Positions 50,666 through 59,975 of a stretch of DNA of 64,000 nt are shown one piece after another. The DNA is from Bradyrhizobium guangdongense (lineage in GTDB: Bacteria > Pseudomonadota > Alphaproteobacteria > Rhizobiales > Xanthobacteraceae), in assembly GCF_004114975.1 (NCBI RefSeq), contig NZ_CP030051.1, positions 4,464,001 to 4,528,000 of the forward strand. The letters run 5' to 3'. The notes below the pieces were generated by a model that saw only the letters and a program-made list of their open reading frames with translations, searched no databases and was not told where the DNA came from. Within the stretch, counting starts at the first letter, position 1; each line of letters opens with the position of its first letter. Position numbers and translations under genes: made by a program.

Positions 50666-53440
50666 ATGCTCGCATTCTTCTTCAATGTCTTCGCGCGCCG
50701 TGTGCCGATGCGCAATCGGCACATAACACTGGCCGCACCGCTCGCCGTCGTCGCGCTTTTCGCCGCTCACGGCACCGCGCGCGCGGATCGAGTGCTGGCC
50801 AACGGAACGGTGGGAACGCCATATTCACAAAGCGTTGCGGTCTATACCGATCCCGTCAATTGCACCGACGCCGCGTCTTTTATTAACGCCCCTGGACTGA
50901 ACGTCGGCGGCCACACCAACGGCCAGACCTGCTTCCTCGACGTCGTCGGCACGCCCACCAAGGCCGGAACTTACTACGCATCCCTCGCCTTCATGACCCA
51001 GGCCACCAACGGACCGCCCGACAAGATAATCTGGGGTCCCGGCACCTGGATGGTCTCTTACACGATCACCATCGACAAGGTCTCCCCCACCCTGTCCGTT
51101 GCGCCGTCGGTGTCCTCCCTGGCCTATCCGAACCCGGTCACACTGACCGCGACCGTGAGCGGGGGGCCCTCGCCGACCGGAACCGTCACCTTCTATGACA
51201 GCGGCACTTCGATCGGTACGGCTTCGGTCGCCGGAGGAGGCGCGAGCCTGACCGTGAGTTCGCTGTCGGTTGGCTCGCATTCGATTACGGCGAGCTACGG
51301 TGGCGATGACAGCGACAATCCCGCATCGACCACCGCCGCGAGCACCGTAACGGTGACGCAGGCAACGCCTGCCATCACGCTCAATACCTGGTCGTCCTCC
51401 GCCAGCTACGGCTCGTCCGTCGCCCTGGTCGCGGGGCTGTCCGGCGCGGGCGCGCCAACCGGCAGCGTGACGTTCTTCGACGGCTCGACGTCGCTCGGCA
51501 CGGTCGCGCTGTCGGGGTCGACGGCGATCCTGATGGTGTCCTCGCTCCCGCTCGGACCGCACACGATCACGGCGGCGTACAATGGCGACACCAACAACGT
51601 GCCGGTGACATCGAGCGCCGTGAGCGTCGGCATCACCCAATACGCGCCGACGGTGGCGATATCTTCGTCGGCGACCTCCGTCAGCTCCGGCGCGTCGGTG
51701 ACGCTGGTCGCGACGCTCAGCGGAGGCCTGTCGCCGACGGGATCGGTGACCTTCTACGACGGCGCCGCCGTGCTCGGCTCGAGCACCGTCTCTGGATCGG
51801 CCGTAATCCTCACGATCTCCTCGCTGTCGGGAGGACCGCATTCGATCAGGGCCGTCTATGGCGGCGACGGCAACAACGCGACCGCAACGTCGCTCACGTT
51901 GGCGATCACGGCCGGCAAGGCCGCTCCCACCATCTCGGTCTCGAGCTCGACGCCCTCACCGGCGGCCCGGCAGTCGGTGACCTTGACGGCGACGCTCACC
52001 GGCGGCGCCTCCCCGACCGGCAGCGTGACCTTCAGGGACGGTGCGGCGGTGCTCGGCATCGGCACCATCTCCGGGTCGGTCGCAACTCTGGTCACCTCCG
52101 CGCTCGGCATGGGCACGCATGTGCTCACCGCCGTATACGGCGGCGACAGCAGCAATGGCGGCGCGACTTCCGGCGCCGTCACGCTCGCAGTCGGCCGGTC
52201 CGATCCAACCAGCGACGCGAATGTGCGCGGTCTGGTCAGCTCACAGGTATCCAGCGCCGTCCGGTTCGGCCAGACTCAGATCGCCAATGTCTACAGCCGG
52301 TTCGAAGCCTTGCACGACGAGGATGACGGCGATGGCGACACGTCCGGCGGCATCGGCAAACGCCGAACGGCCCAGGGTGGCGCGGCTACACCAAGCACTG
52401 CCGCCGCTACAGACTTCGACAATCGCGCAGCCGGCCTGTTTGGTGGCCAACCCAACGGCCAGGCCGGCGCCGCGGCGGCGCTTGGCTATGCCGATGGCTT
52501 GCCGATCCGCACCGGCCTTGCCACGCAAAGCGATGCCGGCCGCGCGGTCAGCCAGCTCTCTGCGGCCCTGCCGCAGGCCGTCGATGCGCTCAACAAGACC
52601 AATCTGCTGCCGTTCCATGTCTGGGTCGCCGGCACCGTCGGCTTTGGCCGGCAGCGCAGCGACGATACGTTCGACAACCGCTTCACGTCCTCGGGCCTGA
52701 CGCTCGGGTTGGACCGGAGGATCCTCGACGGAGTGAAGGCTGGCGCCGCGATTGGCTTCGGCGTCGAGCACACCGACATCGGCAGCGACGGCTCGCGGAT
52801 CGACGCCCGCAGCTTCGATGCGATGCTCTATGCCAGCTGGCGCTTCCTGCCGCACACCTATCTCGACATCGTCGGCGGTTACGGCGCGCTCCGCTTCGAC
52901 AACAAGCGCTGGTCGAGCGACGGCAGCATCATGCTGACCGGAACGCGCTCCGGGCGCGACGTGTTCGGCTCTGCCGGCGTCACGCATGTCTCCATGTGGG
53001 AGGGCTTCAAGATCTCCTCTTACGGCCGTCTCGACGTCGTGAAGGTGGCGCTCGGCGGCTATGGCGAGACCGGCTCGAGCTTCTGGGCGCTGACCTATGA
53101 CAAGCTGAACACGACCAGTCTCGCCGGCGTGTTCGGCGGGCGCCTCGCCTATCCGATGCTGGAGAATTGGGGCGTGCTGACACCGATGGCGCGCCTCGAG
53201 TGGCGGCATGCTTTCGATGGCGGTTATGCGCAGGCGCTGAACTACTCCGATCTGGTCGGCCTGACCTCCGGCTATGTGCTCAGCGGCACCGCCTCTGCGC
53301 GCGACACGCTGTCCGGCGGACTGGGCTTGCGCGCCGAGGTCGGTCGAGCTCTCAGCCTCGATCTGGACTATCTGCTCACGAGTTCCATCAACGGCATCGA
53401 AAGCCAGAAGGTACGCGGCGCGGTGAAGTACGGGTTCTGA
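50666..53440 (+). CDS. Autotransporter with four Ig-like repeats
   Basis: A 924-residue secreted/outer-membrane protein. A signal peptide (APLAVVALFAAHGTARA) is followed by an N-terminal region, then four bacterial Ig-like domains of about 92 residues at 139-232, 233-327, 328-417 and 418-510. Each has a P-T-G-x-V-T-F-x-D-G motif and a GxHxIxAxYxGD motif. The C-terminal third (about 620-924) is an autotransporter beta-barrel ending in Phe (VKYGF). The repeat passenger and barrel suggest a surface adhesin or ligand-binding protein. ATG at 50666; an ATG at 50708 is the alternative. Confidence 0.85.
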   Translation: MLAFFFNVFARRVPMRNRHITLAAPLAVVALFAAHGTARADRVLANGTVGTPYSQSVAVYTDPVNCTDAASFINAPGLNVGGHTNGQTCFLDVVGTPTKAGTYYASLAFMTQATNGPPDKIIWGPGTWMVSYTITIDKVSPTLSVAPSVSSLAYPNPVTLTATVSGGPSPTGTVTFYDSGTSIGTASVAGGGASLTVSSLSVGSHSITASYGGDDSDNPASTTAASTVTVTQATPAITLNTWSSSASYGSSVALVAGLSGAGAPTGSVTFFDGSTSLGTVALSGSTAILMVSSLPLGPHTITAAYNGDTNNVPVTSSAVSVGITQYAPTVAISSSATSVSSGASVTLVATLSGGLSPTGSVTFYDGAAVLGSSTVSGSAVILTISSLSGGPHSIRAVYGGDGNNATATSLTLAITAGKAAPTISVSSSTPSPAARQSVTLTATLTGGASPTGSVTFRDGAAVLGIGTISGSVATLVTSALGMGTHVLTAVYGGDSSNGGATSGAVTLAVGRSDPTSDANVRGLVSSQVSSAVRFGQTQIANVYSRFEALHDEDDGDGDTSGGIGKRRTAQGGAATPSTAAATDFDNRAAGLFGGQPNGQAGAAAALGYADGLPIRTGLATQSDAGRAVSQLSAALPQAVDALNKTNLLPFHVWVAGTVGFGRQRSDDTFDNRFTSSGLTLGLDRRILDGVKAGAAIGFGVEHTDIGSDGSRIDARSFDAMLYASWRFLPHTYLDIVGGYGALRFDNKRWSSDGSIMLTGTRSGRDVFGSAGVTHVSMWEGFKISSYGRLDVVKVALGGYGETGSSFWALTYDKLNTTSLAGVFGGRLAYPMLENWGVLTPMARLEWRHAFDGGYAQALNYSDLVGLTSGYVLSGTASARDTLSGGLGLRAEVGRALSLDLDYLLTSSINGIESQKVRGAVKYGF

Positions 53441-53748
53441 GGCACTGGGTAGTCGGCCGCGTTGCCCGTCGGGAATCTCTAAAATCCGGGCGGATCAATC
53501 GACGAGCCATGATGCCCGCTCAATTGGGCGGGCGTGGACGGCAGGCCCCCCGGCCGAACGCTCACGAAGGAATTGGGCAACAGCCTGAACTGCAAGGGCT
53601 GGAGCCGGCTCGGGCACCTGGATCGGACGACGCATCACGCGACGACGCGCCACGCCCGCCGCGCGGCTGGATCACTTCCCGCACCGCTCAAAAGAAGAGC
53701 CCCGGCGGTTGCCCGCCGGGGCTCTCTCGTCAGGTCGTTAGACCGAAC
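53441..53748. other. Intergenic region between the autotransporter and porin
   Basis: Convergent spacer of 308 bases; no gene is supported. It contains the porin terminator at 53696-53725 and otherwise repeat-free sequence. Confidence 0.55.
53696..53725 (-). terminator. Rho-independent terminator of the porin gene
   Basis: AGAGCCCCGGCGG at 53696-53708 and CCGCCGGGGCTCT at 53713-53725 are perfect 13-base arms around a TTGC loop; the minus strand runs on into TTCTTTTGAG. It ends the strongly expressed porin transcript and can also help the converging autotransporter. Confidence 0.9.
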
Positions 53749-55326
53749 TTACCAGTTGCGCTGAGCGCGGAGGAGCAGGGTGACCGTGTCCTGATCCTTG
53801 AGGTCGTAAACCGCAGCCGGCTTGGCAGTGGTGCCGCCGCCGCCGTAGGCGAAGCTACCAGCGTACTTCTGGTCGACGCGGAGCCAGTTCAGGTCAGCCG
53901 AGAACGTGAGGTTCTTGACCGGGGTCCAGCGGGTGATGACGCCAACCGAGCCGACTGCGAAGTCGGGGTTGCAAGCCGTCACGCCAGCCAGGCCGCCAAA
54001 CACGCCGCCGGTGCCAGTGGCGCCGCAGAGCGCGGTCTTGGCAACGGTGCCGAACTGCGCCTGAGCGTAAGCGCCGTACAGCGAGGTGTTCCAGTAGGGA
54101 TCCCAGTTGTGGGTGTAAGCACCACGGAAGCCCCAGGTCTTGACCGTCTCCTGCGAACCGCCGGTGATGTACACCGTGTCCGGAGCATTGGCGAAGCCGA
54201 CGCTCTGGTAGGAACCCGCGGTCGACGCGCCCGAGAACATCGAGTAGCTGCTGCCCGCGAGGTTCTGGAAGTTGTAGCGGGTCGCACCGTCGGTGTAGAC
54301 CGCCTGCACGTTGATCGTGTCACCCGCGCCGGTCGGGATGTTCTTGATCGACAGAGCGAGCTGAACTGCCCAACCCCACTTGTCGTCGGGGTGGCCGGTC
54401 GGCTCGGTCGCGCCGTAGTAGGCAACGTGGTTGTCATGCGCCGCAACCGACGCCTGGAACAGACCCCAAGCCTGGTCGACACGCACCGCACCGACGAGGT
54501 TCGGAGAACGCGAACCACCGATGGCGTTGACGCCGTAGGCGCCACCGACCATGCCAGCCACGCTTGCGCCGCTCAGGTTCTGGTTGCCGGCCTGCATGTA
54601 AGCCGTCGGATCTTCCGCCGAGAACGAAGCCGTCACGCCCTGGCCGAAGTCAGCGGTGTAGCTGAACTGCGTGATACCAGTGACCGTGCCGGAACCGCCG
54701 GGCAGAGAGTCAAAGTTGTTGCCGGGATAGTTGGTCCAGGGCGCGTCGAACTGCGACACGGCCTTACCCATCGTGAAGCCAGCGAACTGGATGAAGGCGT
54801 AGTACACGCCGAGCGAACCGGCCGAGGTGTTGCCGTCGGTACCGTTGATCGAGGAACCAACGAGAGCCGGGGTCGCACCCGAGGTGTTCAGAGCCAGCGT
54901 GCCGCTGTAGGCGGTGCCGCCGAACGCGCTGCCGGTGCCGTTGTAGTTACCGGTCGTCCACGAGAACACGCCGTCGAAGAAGGTACGGACAACGCCGTAT
55001 TCGGTGGCGGTGCGCGTGTCGATGTTCAGGTCTTCACGAGCGCGGATGGTGTAGTAGTTCGTCAGACGGTTGCGCGCGCCGTTGTTGCCGGTGAGCTGAC
55101 CGCTGAAGTCCGAGTTGGTGTTCAGCGCGACTTCAGCGCGCAGATAACCACCCAGCTTGATGCAGGTGTCGGTGCCCGGGATGTAGTAGAAACCCGCACC
55201 GTACAGGGAGCAGATCTTCACGTATTCGACCGCCTTGGCCTTCACGGGGAGATCGGCTGCCTGAGCTCCGCCCACGGCGATCAGACCCGCCGCTGAGCCG
55301 AGCAAAAGGCTCTTAACCAACTTCAT
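53749..55326 (-). CDS. Alphaproteobacterial porin (Porin_2/Omp2b family)
   Basis: A 525-residue outer-membrane beta-barrel. The signal peptide is KSLLLGSAAGLIAVGGAQAA with cleavage after residue 23, followed by DLPVKAKAVEYVKICSLYGAGFYYIPGTDTCIKLGGYLRAE, read in parts, the hallmark of this family. It ends in the expected C-terminal aromatic Trp (RAQRNW). Codon use and the very strong terminator suggest high expression. A 664-base untranslated upstream region probably holds regulation. Specific solute selectivity is unknown. Confidence 0.94.
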   Translation of the reverse strand: MKLVKSLLLGSAAGLIAVGGAQAADLPVKAKAVEYVKICSLYGAGFYYIPGTDTCIKLGGYLRAEVALNTNSDFSGQLTGNNGARNRLTNYYTIRAREDLNIDTRTATEYGVVRTFFDGVFSWTTGNYNGTGSAFGGTAYSGTLALNTSGATPALVGSSINGTDGNTSAGSLGVYYAFIQFAGFTMGKAVSQFDAPWTNYPGNNFDSLPGGSGTVTGITQFSYTADFGQGVTASFSAEDPTAYMQAGNQNLSGASVAGMVGGAYGVNAIGGSRSPNLVGAVRVDQAWGLFQASVAAHDNHVAYYGATEPTGHPDDKWGWAVQLALSIKNIPTGAGDTINVQAVYTDGATRYNFQNLAGSSYSMFSGASTAGSYQSVGFANAPDTVYITGGSQETVKTWGFRGAYTHNWDPYWNTSLYGAYAQAQFGTVAKTALCGATGTGGVFGGLAGVTACNPDFAVGSVGVITRWTPVKNLTFSADLNWLRVDQKYAGSFAYGGGGTTAKPAAVYDLKDQDTVTLLLRAQRNW

Positions 55327-55990
55327 GTTAAACCTCCAAGTTGCTCTTCAGGGAAGGTCACTGACCCGAACGGCCAATTCCCCAACCCCCTCTAAATCAC
55401 CGCTTTGGCCACCTTCGCGTCTTCGGACACACCCGCATGAACGCGAGGGACTTAAGCGAAAGACCTAAACGGGACGACCTTGGGATGCCCCCCTCCGTCG
55501 CCCGTTCACAATTACCGAACGTCCTTGCACACACAACAAGAGAACGCTCCGAAACGGCCCGATGAAGCGTGTTTTCCGACGGGTGTTGCACAAATAACAC
55601 GCAGATGTGATCGAACGGCGCCGGCAAATCATTGTTTTTACTTATCTTTTTCGACAGGTTCCATTTGCCCCCACAGTTCCCGGTCTCATGGCTGGCGCGC
55701 GGACTTACGCACATCCGTCGCTCCGAGGCGCCCGAATCGTGGAATCGGCACGAAGACTCAAAGGCATGTGTAATGCCCGGTAACGCTCTGTGATCCGCGG
55801 TCCCCAGGGCCGCGCACCGGGCGCGGCAGAGACACTGTATAGAGACACTGTAAAAAGGCTGGAAGTCGCCTGGAAGACCAGGGAATCAGGGCGGACATCC
55901 TTGCTGATGGAAATCGTTGGGAATATTTGAACGAAAACACACGCTTCCAAATTGACCGGCCCGAGCAATTGGAGGCATAAGGCTCGCACC
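55327..55990. other. Long non-coding upstream region of the porin
   Basis: No credible gene. Visible structure: GCGTGTT at 55567-55573 and AACACGC at 55596-55602 form a 7-base inverted repeat, and GTGTT at 55583-55587 pairs with the AACAC inside it. The following T-rich tract at about 55632-55660 could be part of a promoter on either strand. Porin expression signals are likely here. Confidence 0.5.
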
Positions 55991-56083
55991 GGAGAGGTGG
56001 CCGAGTGGCTGAAGGCAACGCTTTGCTAAAGCGTCATACGGTCTCAAGCTGTATCGAGGGTTCGAATCCCTCTCTCTCCGCCA
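55991..56083 (+). tRNA. tRNA-Ser (GCT anticodon)
   Basis: Cloverleaf from GGAGAGG at the 5' end pairing with TCTCTCC at the 3' end, discriminator G and an encoded CCA. The anticodon arm is ACGCT-TTGCTAA-AGCGT, giving anticodon GCT (serine AGC/AGT codons), and the T arm has GGTTCGAATCC. The long variable arm (ATACGGTCTCAAGCTGTAT) confirms a class II tRNA. No integrase gene is found nearby, so it is not visibly used as an insertion site. Confidence 0.95.
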
Positions 56084-56400
56084 CCCCGCAGAATCAAGGT
56101 CTGCGCGTTCCCTCCCCCGGAAGGCGGTTACGGCAAGGCTAGAAAGCCTGGCGCAAGGATCCGCGCGGCTGGTCCCGCTTGATTCGCGCTGTCCTTATAA
56201 TATGGCGTGCGCACGCCCAGGCGTGGGAGCGCCATATCCGCCAGTCGCGGGCATATCAGAAACGGCCTGATCCGCCCCGACATTCAGTCAGACGTCCGGG
56301 TTCCGGATCGCGATCGACGGGCGCGATCTGAATCGGCAGCCATAGGCTCGGCCCGCAGTCGTTCTTGTCGGGATCGCACGGGTTTGGTGTCTTGCTCAGC
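56084..56400. other. Non-coding region with nested hairpin downstream of tRNA-Ser
   Basis: No gene supported. At 56200-56237 ATATGGCG and CGCCATAT form perfect 8-base arms enclosing CACGC/GCGTG, with a perfect TATAAT at 56196-56201 overlapping the left arm. This could be a terminator-like or small-RNA structure. Confidence 0.5.
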
Positions 56401-56667
56401 TCAATGAGCGGACACCCACGCCCTCGCCTCACGCTGCGCGGCGGAGATCTCTGCGTCCGACATCTGGCCGGCCACTTCCTGACGCAGCGCGACGGCGTCC
56501 TTGCGGCCCTTCAGCGCGGCAAGGTTGAACCATTTGTGCGCGGCGACGAGATCGACCAGACCCGAGCGGCCGCTTGCCCAGTAGATTCCGCGCTCGAACA
56601 GCACATCCGACAGCGCGCTCGAATCGATCGGCGTTGCCGCATCGAGATCGAAAGTACCCTGAAACAT
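56401..56667 (-). CDS. Sel1-like repeat protein (88 aa)
   Basis: An 88-residue protein containing one Sel1-type repeat, seen as AHKWFNLAALKGRKDAVALRQEVAGQM at about 43-69, a helix pair typical of Sel1-like repeats involved in protein contacts. The N-terminus (MFQGTFDLDAATPIDSSALSD) has no signal peptide. It is short, carrying only one full repeat and part of another. ATG at 56667 has GGGGATGCG-like upstream sequence. It lies near tRNA-Ser with the opposite orientation. Role unknown. Confidence 0.7.
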   Translation of the reverse strand: MFQGTFDLDAATPIDSSALSDVLFERGIYWASGRSGLVDLVAAHKWFNLAALKGRKDAVALRQEVAGQMSDAEISAAQREARAWVSAH

Positions 56668-56816
56668 AACGCATCCCCTTTTTTCTTATGCCGGCTCGTT
56701 CCCCCGAGCGCGGCTCCCGTCCAACTCTGATTGCGCGATCCTTCCGGATCATGCGTTGTTCAACTCACCCCTGGGCTTCTCGCCCGTTGCCGTTTGCCGG
56801 CTTCTTGGAGGCGATG

Positions 56817-56930
56817 ATGGCGGGCAAATTTGAATGGCAGTTTAAGTATCGCGATGAAGCAGACGTAAACGCGCGCGCGGACCACAAGCGCCGGCGTTGC
56901 AAGAAGTCCCTGATTTGCAGGCACTTCTGA
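56817..56930 (+). CDS. Doubtful small ORF (37 aa)
   Basis: A 37-residue basic reading frame (start MAGKFEWQFKYRDEAD; ends CKKSLICRHF) with GGAGG five bases before its second ATG. The ribosome-binding site is good but composition and size give no further support; it may be chance. No family recognised. Confidence 0.25.
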   Translation: MAGKFEWQFKYRDEADVNARADHKRRRCKKSLICRHF

Positions 56931-57020
56931 GATTGGTCAGATTCCGTTTACCGCAGGATTTTGGGACATCGATAACCATCGCACACGGTGGTGCCGGCGC
57001 TGTGGTTGCTTCCCTTCAAC

Positions 57021-57124
57021 TGTCGTCACCCGCAAAGGCCGGTGACCCAATATCCAGAGGCCACGGTCGTGCCCCGCGAAGCGGCGGCGGACTGGATCGC
57101 CCGGTCGGCGCCGGGCGATGACAC
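57021..57124. repeat. Intergenic palindromic repeat, family B, copy 2
   Basis: Begins TGTCGTCACCCGC and ends GCGCCGGGCGATGACACC, carrying GTGACCCAATATCCAGAG and GGACTGGATCGCCCGG; it is the 14185-14310 element in opposite orientation. Confidence 0.75.
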
Positions 57125-57546
57125 CGCGCCTGGCGAAGCGGCGCGCAATCACGCCGCAGCCCGCCTTGCTTCTCTTGCCGAGCCATCAGGCCAGCATGAC
57201 AGAAGCGGCGCGACCACGTCGCGGTCAGATCAACAATGTCGGGAAAGGGATGCCGGCAATACCCCGGCCTCAAGGAGAACGAGGGCGTCGGCGAACACGT
57301 CAGGACCATATTCCGTCGAGGCCCGAAGGCCGCTTGTGGAATTGCGGAGCCTTTGTTCAAGGAGACCGCACCGAGCGAAGAAAACTTGTTTCTTCTGCCG
57401 GACCGGACTTTGACGAGCGAGCTCGCGAAAGCTGACGATCCGACCGTTGACCTGATGTCTCGCCGACACCCTCTATCGTCGACCAGAACCTCTAGGAGGC
57501 GCTGATGACGTGCCGGCTGCTGGAGCCGGCAACTTCAGAAGCGAAG

Positions 57547-57639
57547 TTACTTCTTCTTCTTCGCGACCTTGCGGGTCTTCTTCGCAGTCTTCTTCACTGC
57601 GCTCTTCGCCTTCTTCGCCTTCTTCGCTTTCTTGGCCAT
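57547..57639 (-). CDS. Lysine-rich 30-residue ORF (histone H1-like)
   Basis: Thirty residues, 16 of them Lys, as AKKAKKAKKAKSAVKKTAKK followed by TRKVAKKKK. The AKKAKKxKK pattern resembles the C-terminal tails of histone H1-like bacterial proteins. A GGAGGG ribosome-binding site lies about four to five bases before the ATG at 57639. It is too short for ordinary gene callers. Binding to nucleic acid or polyanions is an inference from charge. Confidence 0.55.
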   Translation of the reverse strand: MAKKAKKAKKAKSAVKKTAKKTRKVAKKKK

Positions 57640-58203
57640 GTTGCCCTCCGATGTGTGAGATGGCTTTAATCGCTGTGCGCATTCGGGGATCGAATGCACT
57701 CACCCCGAATACACCAACACGACGAAAAAAACATCTTCTGACTTAAGGAAGTGTTGACGACGCAGCGCGCGTGCGCCAGCCGCGCTTGATTTGCGGACAC
57801 GCGGAGAGACGCCACTGCGATTGCAAACGCGTCGCGCAACATCGACGTCGGCAAGCGTCGCGATTGCAGGAAAACACTATGCAGCAAGTATTATTCTGTG
57901 CGCGCACATCACGCGCGATCGGTGCGAGCGCGCACGCTGCAAAGCGCGCGACTGCATCGCAAGGCGGAGTCGCGGACTCTGAGTCGCGAATGTTGGCAAC
58001 GAAATTATTTTCATGCTTAACGGCGGAGGCGCGCGTCGGAGCGTGTGCAAGACGCCGTTTTGCGCGAATCGCGAGGACTGCGATTCGGTCGTCGCATCGC
58101 GCTTGGATGGGATGATGTTTGCCGTCGATGACGCGTGCGAGCGTTCGCATCGCGATGAAGCGAGGTGACGAGAGGCATCGTCACCTCGTCCGAAGGCGCG
58201 AGG
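57640..58203. other. CGCG/TCGCG-rich non-coding region upstream of the lysine-rich ORF
   Basis: 564 bases with no supported gene but an unusual word content: from about 57760 to 58160 TCGCG, CGCGA and GCGCGC strings recur densely. The gatB-proximal end holds the inverted repeat described at 58161-58188. The lysine-rich ORF's promoter presumably lies at its left end. Confidence 0.5.
58161..58188 (-). terminator. Hairpin downstream of gatB
   Basis: CGAGGTGACGA at 58161-58171 and TCGTCACCTCG at 58178-58188 are perfect 11-base arms around a six-base loop. It is 15 bases after the gatB stop (58204) on the minus strand, but no T-run follows, so it may aid termination or RNA stability. Confidence 0.6.
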
Positions 58204-59682
58204 CTAGACGCCGAGCTTGGACTTGAGCAGCTCGTTGACAGCCTGCGGGTTCGCCTTGCCGCCCGAAGACTTCATCACCTGGCCGACGAACCAGCCGAGC
58301 GATTGCGGCTTATCCTTCACCTGCGCAGCCTTGTCGGGATTGGCCGCGATGATGTCGTCGACAACCTTTTCGATCGCCGAAAGATCCGTCACCTGCTTCA
58401 TGCCGCGGCTTTCGACCAGCGCACGCGGGTCGCCGCCCTCCTGCCAGACGATCTCGAACAGATCCTTGGCGATCTTGCCGGAGATGGTGCCCTCGCCGAT
58501 CAGGTCGATGATCCCCGAGAGTTGCTCGGGCGTGACAGGAGAGCCCGTAATATCCCGGCCTTCCTTGTTGAGACGGCCGAACAGCTCGTTGATCACCCAG
58601 TTCGCCGCCATCTTGCCGTCGCGAGCGCGGTTGGCGAGCCTGTCGAGCACCGTCTCGTAGAACACCGCGCTCTCGCGCTCGGCGACCAGCACGCCCGCGT
58701 CGTAAGCCGACAGGCCGAAGTCGGCGACGAAGCGCGCCTTCTTCTGGTCCGGCAGCTCGGGCAGCTTCGCCTTGAGCTCGTCGACGAAGCTCTGCGAGAG
58801 CTCCAGCGGCAGCAGATCCGGATCGGGAAAGTAGCGGTAGTCATGCGCCTCTTCCTTGGAGCGCAACGACCGCGTCTCGCCCTTGTTGGGGTCGTAGAGC
58901 CGCGTCTCCTGGTCGATCCGGCCACCGTCCTCCAAAATCTCGATCTGGCGCCGCGCCTCATACTCGATCGCCTGGCCGATGAAGGTGATGGAGTTCAGGT
59001 TCTTGATCTCGCAGCGGGTGCCGAGCGGCCCGCCGGGCTTGCGCACGGAGACGTTGACGTCGGCGCGCAGGGATCCCTTCTCCATGTCGCCGTCGCAGGT
59101 GCCGAGATAACGCAGGATCGATCGCAGCTTGGTCACATAGGCCTTGGCCTGCTCGGCATCGCGGATGTCGGGCTTGGAGACGATCTCCATCAGCGCCACG
59201 CCGCAGCGGTTGAGATCGATCAGCGACTGCGACGGCAATTTGTCGTGCAGCATCTTTGCCGGATCCTGCTCCAGATGCAGCCGCTCGATGCCGATCGTCG
59301 CGGTCCTGCCGCCCTCGAGCTCGACGATCACCTCGCCTTCGCCGACGATCGGCGACTTGTACTGGCTGATCTGATAACCCTGCGGCAGGTCCGGATAGAA
59401 ATAGTTCTTGCGGTCGAATACCGAACGCAGATTGATCTTTGCGTTGAGACCGAGCCCGGTCCGGACAGCCTGCCTGACGCATTCCTCGTTGATCACCGGG
59501 AGCATGCCCGGCATGGCCGCGTCGACGAGGGAAACTTGCGTGTTCGGCTCGCCGCCGAACGCGGTCGAGGCGCTCGAGAACAGCTTTGATTTCGAGGTCA
59601 CCTGGGCATGGATCTCCATGCCGATCACCACCTCCCAATCGCCGGTGGCTCCTTTGAGAAGCTTGTGCGTGGCCGTGCTCAT
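58204..59682 (-). CDS. gatB: Asp-tRNA(Asn)/Glu-tRNA(Gln) amidotransferase subunit B
   Basis: A 492-residue subunit that with GatA and GatC amidates misacylated Glu-tRNA-Gln (and Asp-tRNA-Asn). The N-terminal kinase-like domain begins [13 protein letters not shown] and has [11 protein letters not shown], and the tail domain ends with [21 protein letters not shown] at 59682 overlaps the stop of the 98-residue gene by four bases (59679-59682). Last gene of the gat operon; hairpin follows. Confidence 0.95.
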   Translation of the reverse strand: MSTATHKLLKGATGDWEVVIGMEIHAQVTSKSKLFSSASTAFGGEPNTQVSLVDAAMPGMLPVINEECVRQAVRTGLGLNAKINLRSVFDRKNYFYPDLPQGYQISQYKSPIVGEGEVIVELEGGRTATIGIERLHLEQDPAKMLHDKLPSQSLIDLNRCGVALMEIVSKPDIRDAEQAKAYVTKLRSILRYLGTCDGDMEKGSLRADVNVSVRKPGGPLGTRCEIKNLNSITFIGQAIEYEARRQIEILEDGGRIDQETRLYDPNKGETRSLRSKEEAHDYRYFPDPDLLPLELSQSFVDELKAKLPELPDQKKARFVADFGLSAYDAGVLVAERESAVFYETVLDRLANRARDGKMAANWVINELFGRLNKEGRDITGSPVTPEQLSGIIDLIGEGTISGKIAKDLFEIVWQEGGDPRALVESRGMKQVTDLSAIEKVVDDIIAANPDKAAQVKDKPQSLGWFVGQVMKSSGGKANPQAVNELLKSKLGV

Positions 59683-59975
59683 GTCCTGCTCCCGAGCAGC
59701 GTGGCAGCGATCCGCTCCCACTCCGCTTCCAATGAATCCTTTGCCGCGGGCTGGCCGGCCTGGCGGTACCAGTAGCCGGCGTTGCCGAGATCGCCTTCGA
59801 CGCGGTGCAGATAGGCATGCACCCAGGCAGCGTCGCGGCCATTGTCGTCTTGCACAATCTTGTGCGCCCGGTCCCAATCACCCTTTGCAGCCCACCACAG
59901 GCCGGCGAGCGGCGCGTTCAGACCCGGCGCCGGCGCCGCGCCGCCGAGACTTGCGATGAAGTCGGCGACATTCAC
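59679..59975 (-). CDS. Uncharacterised TPR-like protein inside the gatCAB operon (98 aa)
   Basis: A 98-residue protein starting at a GTG (59975) that forms a GTGA overlap with the gatA stop; its stop overlaps the gatB start. It is helical and tryptophan-rich: [20 protein letters not shown], then [20 protein letters not shown], with spacing resembling two TPR-like helix pairs. No cysteines. The complete coupling to both gatA and gatB suggests a stoichiometric or regulatory role with the amidotransferase, which is an inference. I know of no characterised homologue. Confidence 0.75.
   Translation of the reverse strand: MNVADFIASLGGAAPAPGLNAPLAGLWWAAKGDWDRAHKIVQDDNGRDAAWVHAYLHRVEGDLGNAGYWYRQAGQPAAKDSLEAEWERIAATLLGSRT

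Larger units (their letters stand above)
56668..57546. other. Long gene-poor region between the Sel1 gene and the lysine-rich ORF
   Basis: About 880 bases containing a family B repeat (57021-57124), a doubtful short ORF at 56817-56930 and no other supported gene. The part at 57180-57500 has scattered short reading frames only. Confidence 0.55.

Noticed and set aside
50666-53440. Tandem DNA repeats inside the autotransporter as a CRISPR-like array
   Set aside because: The repetition is at protein domain level (about 90 codons per unit) with diverged DNA, not short direct repeats with spacers.
55480-55773. Plus-strand 97-codon frame upstream of the porin
   Set aside because: No ribosome-binding site and no protein-like composition; lies in the porin leader.
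57743-58150. Minus-strand 135-codon frame in the CGCG-rich region
   Set aside because: Its composition follows the repetitive CGCG words and no ribosome-binding site or family pattern supports it.
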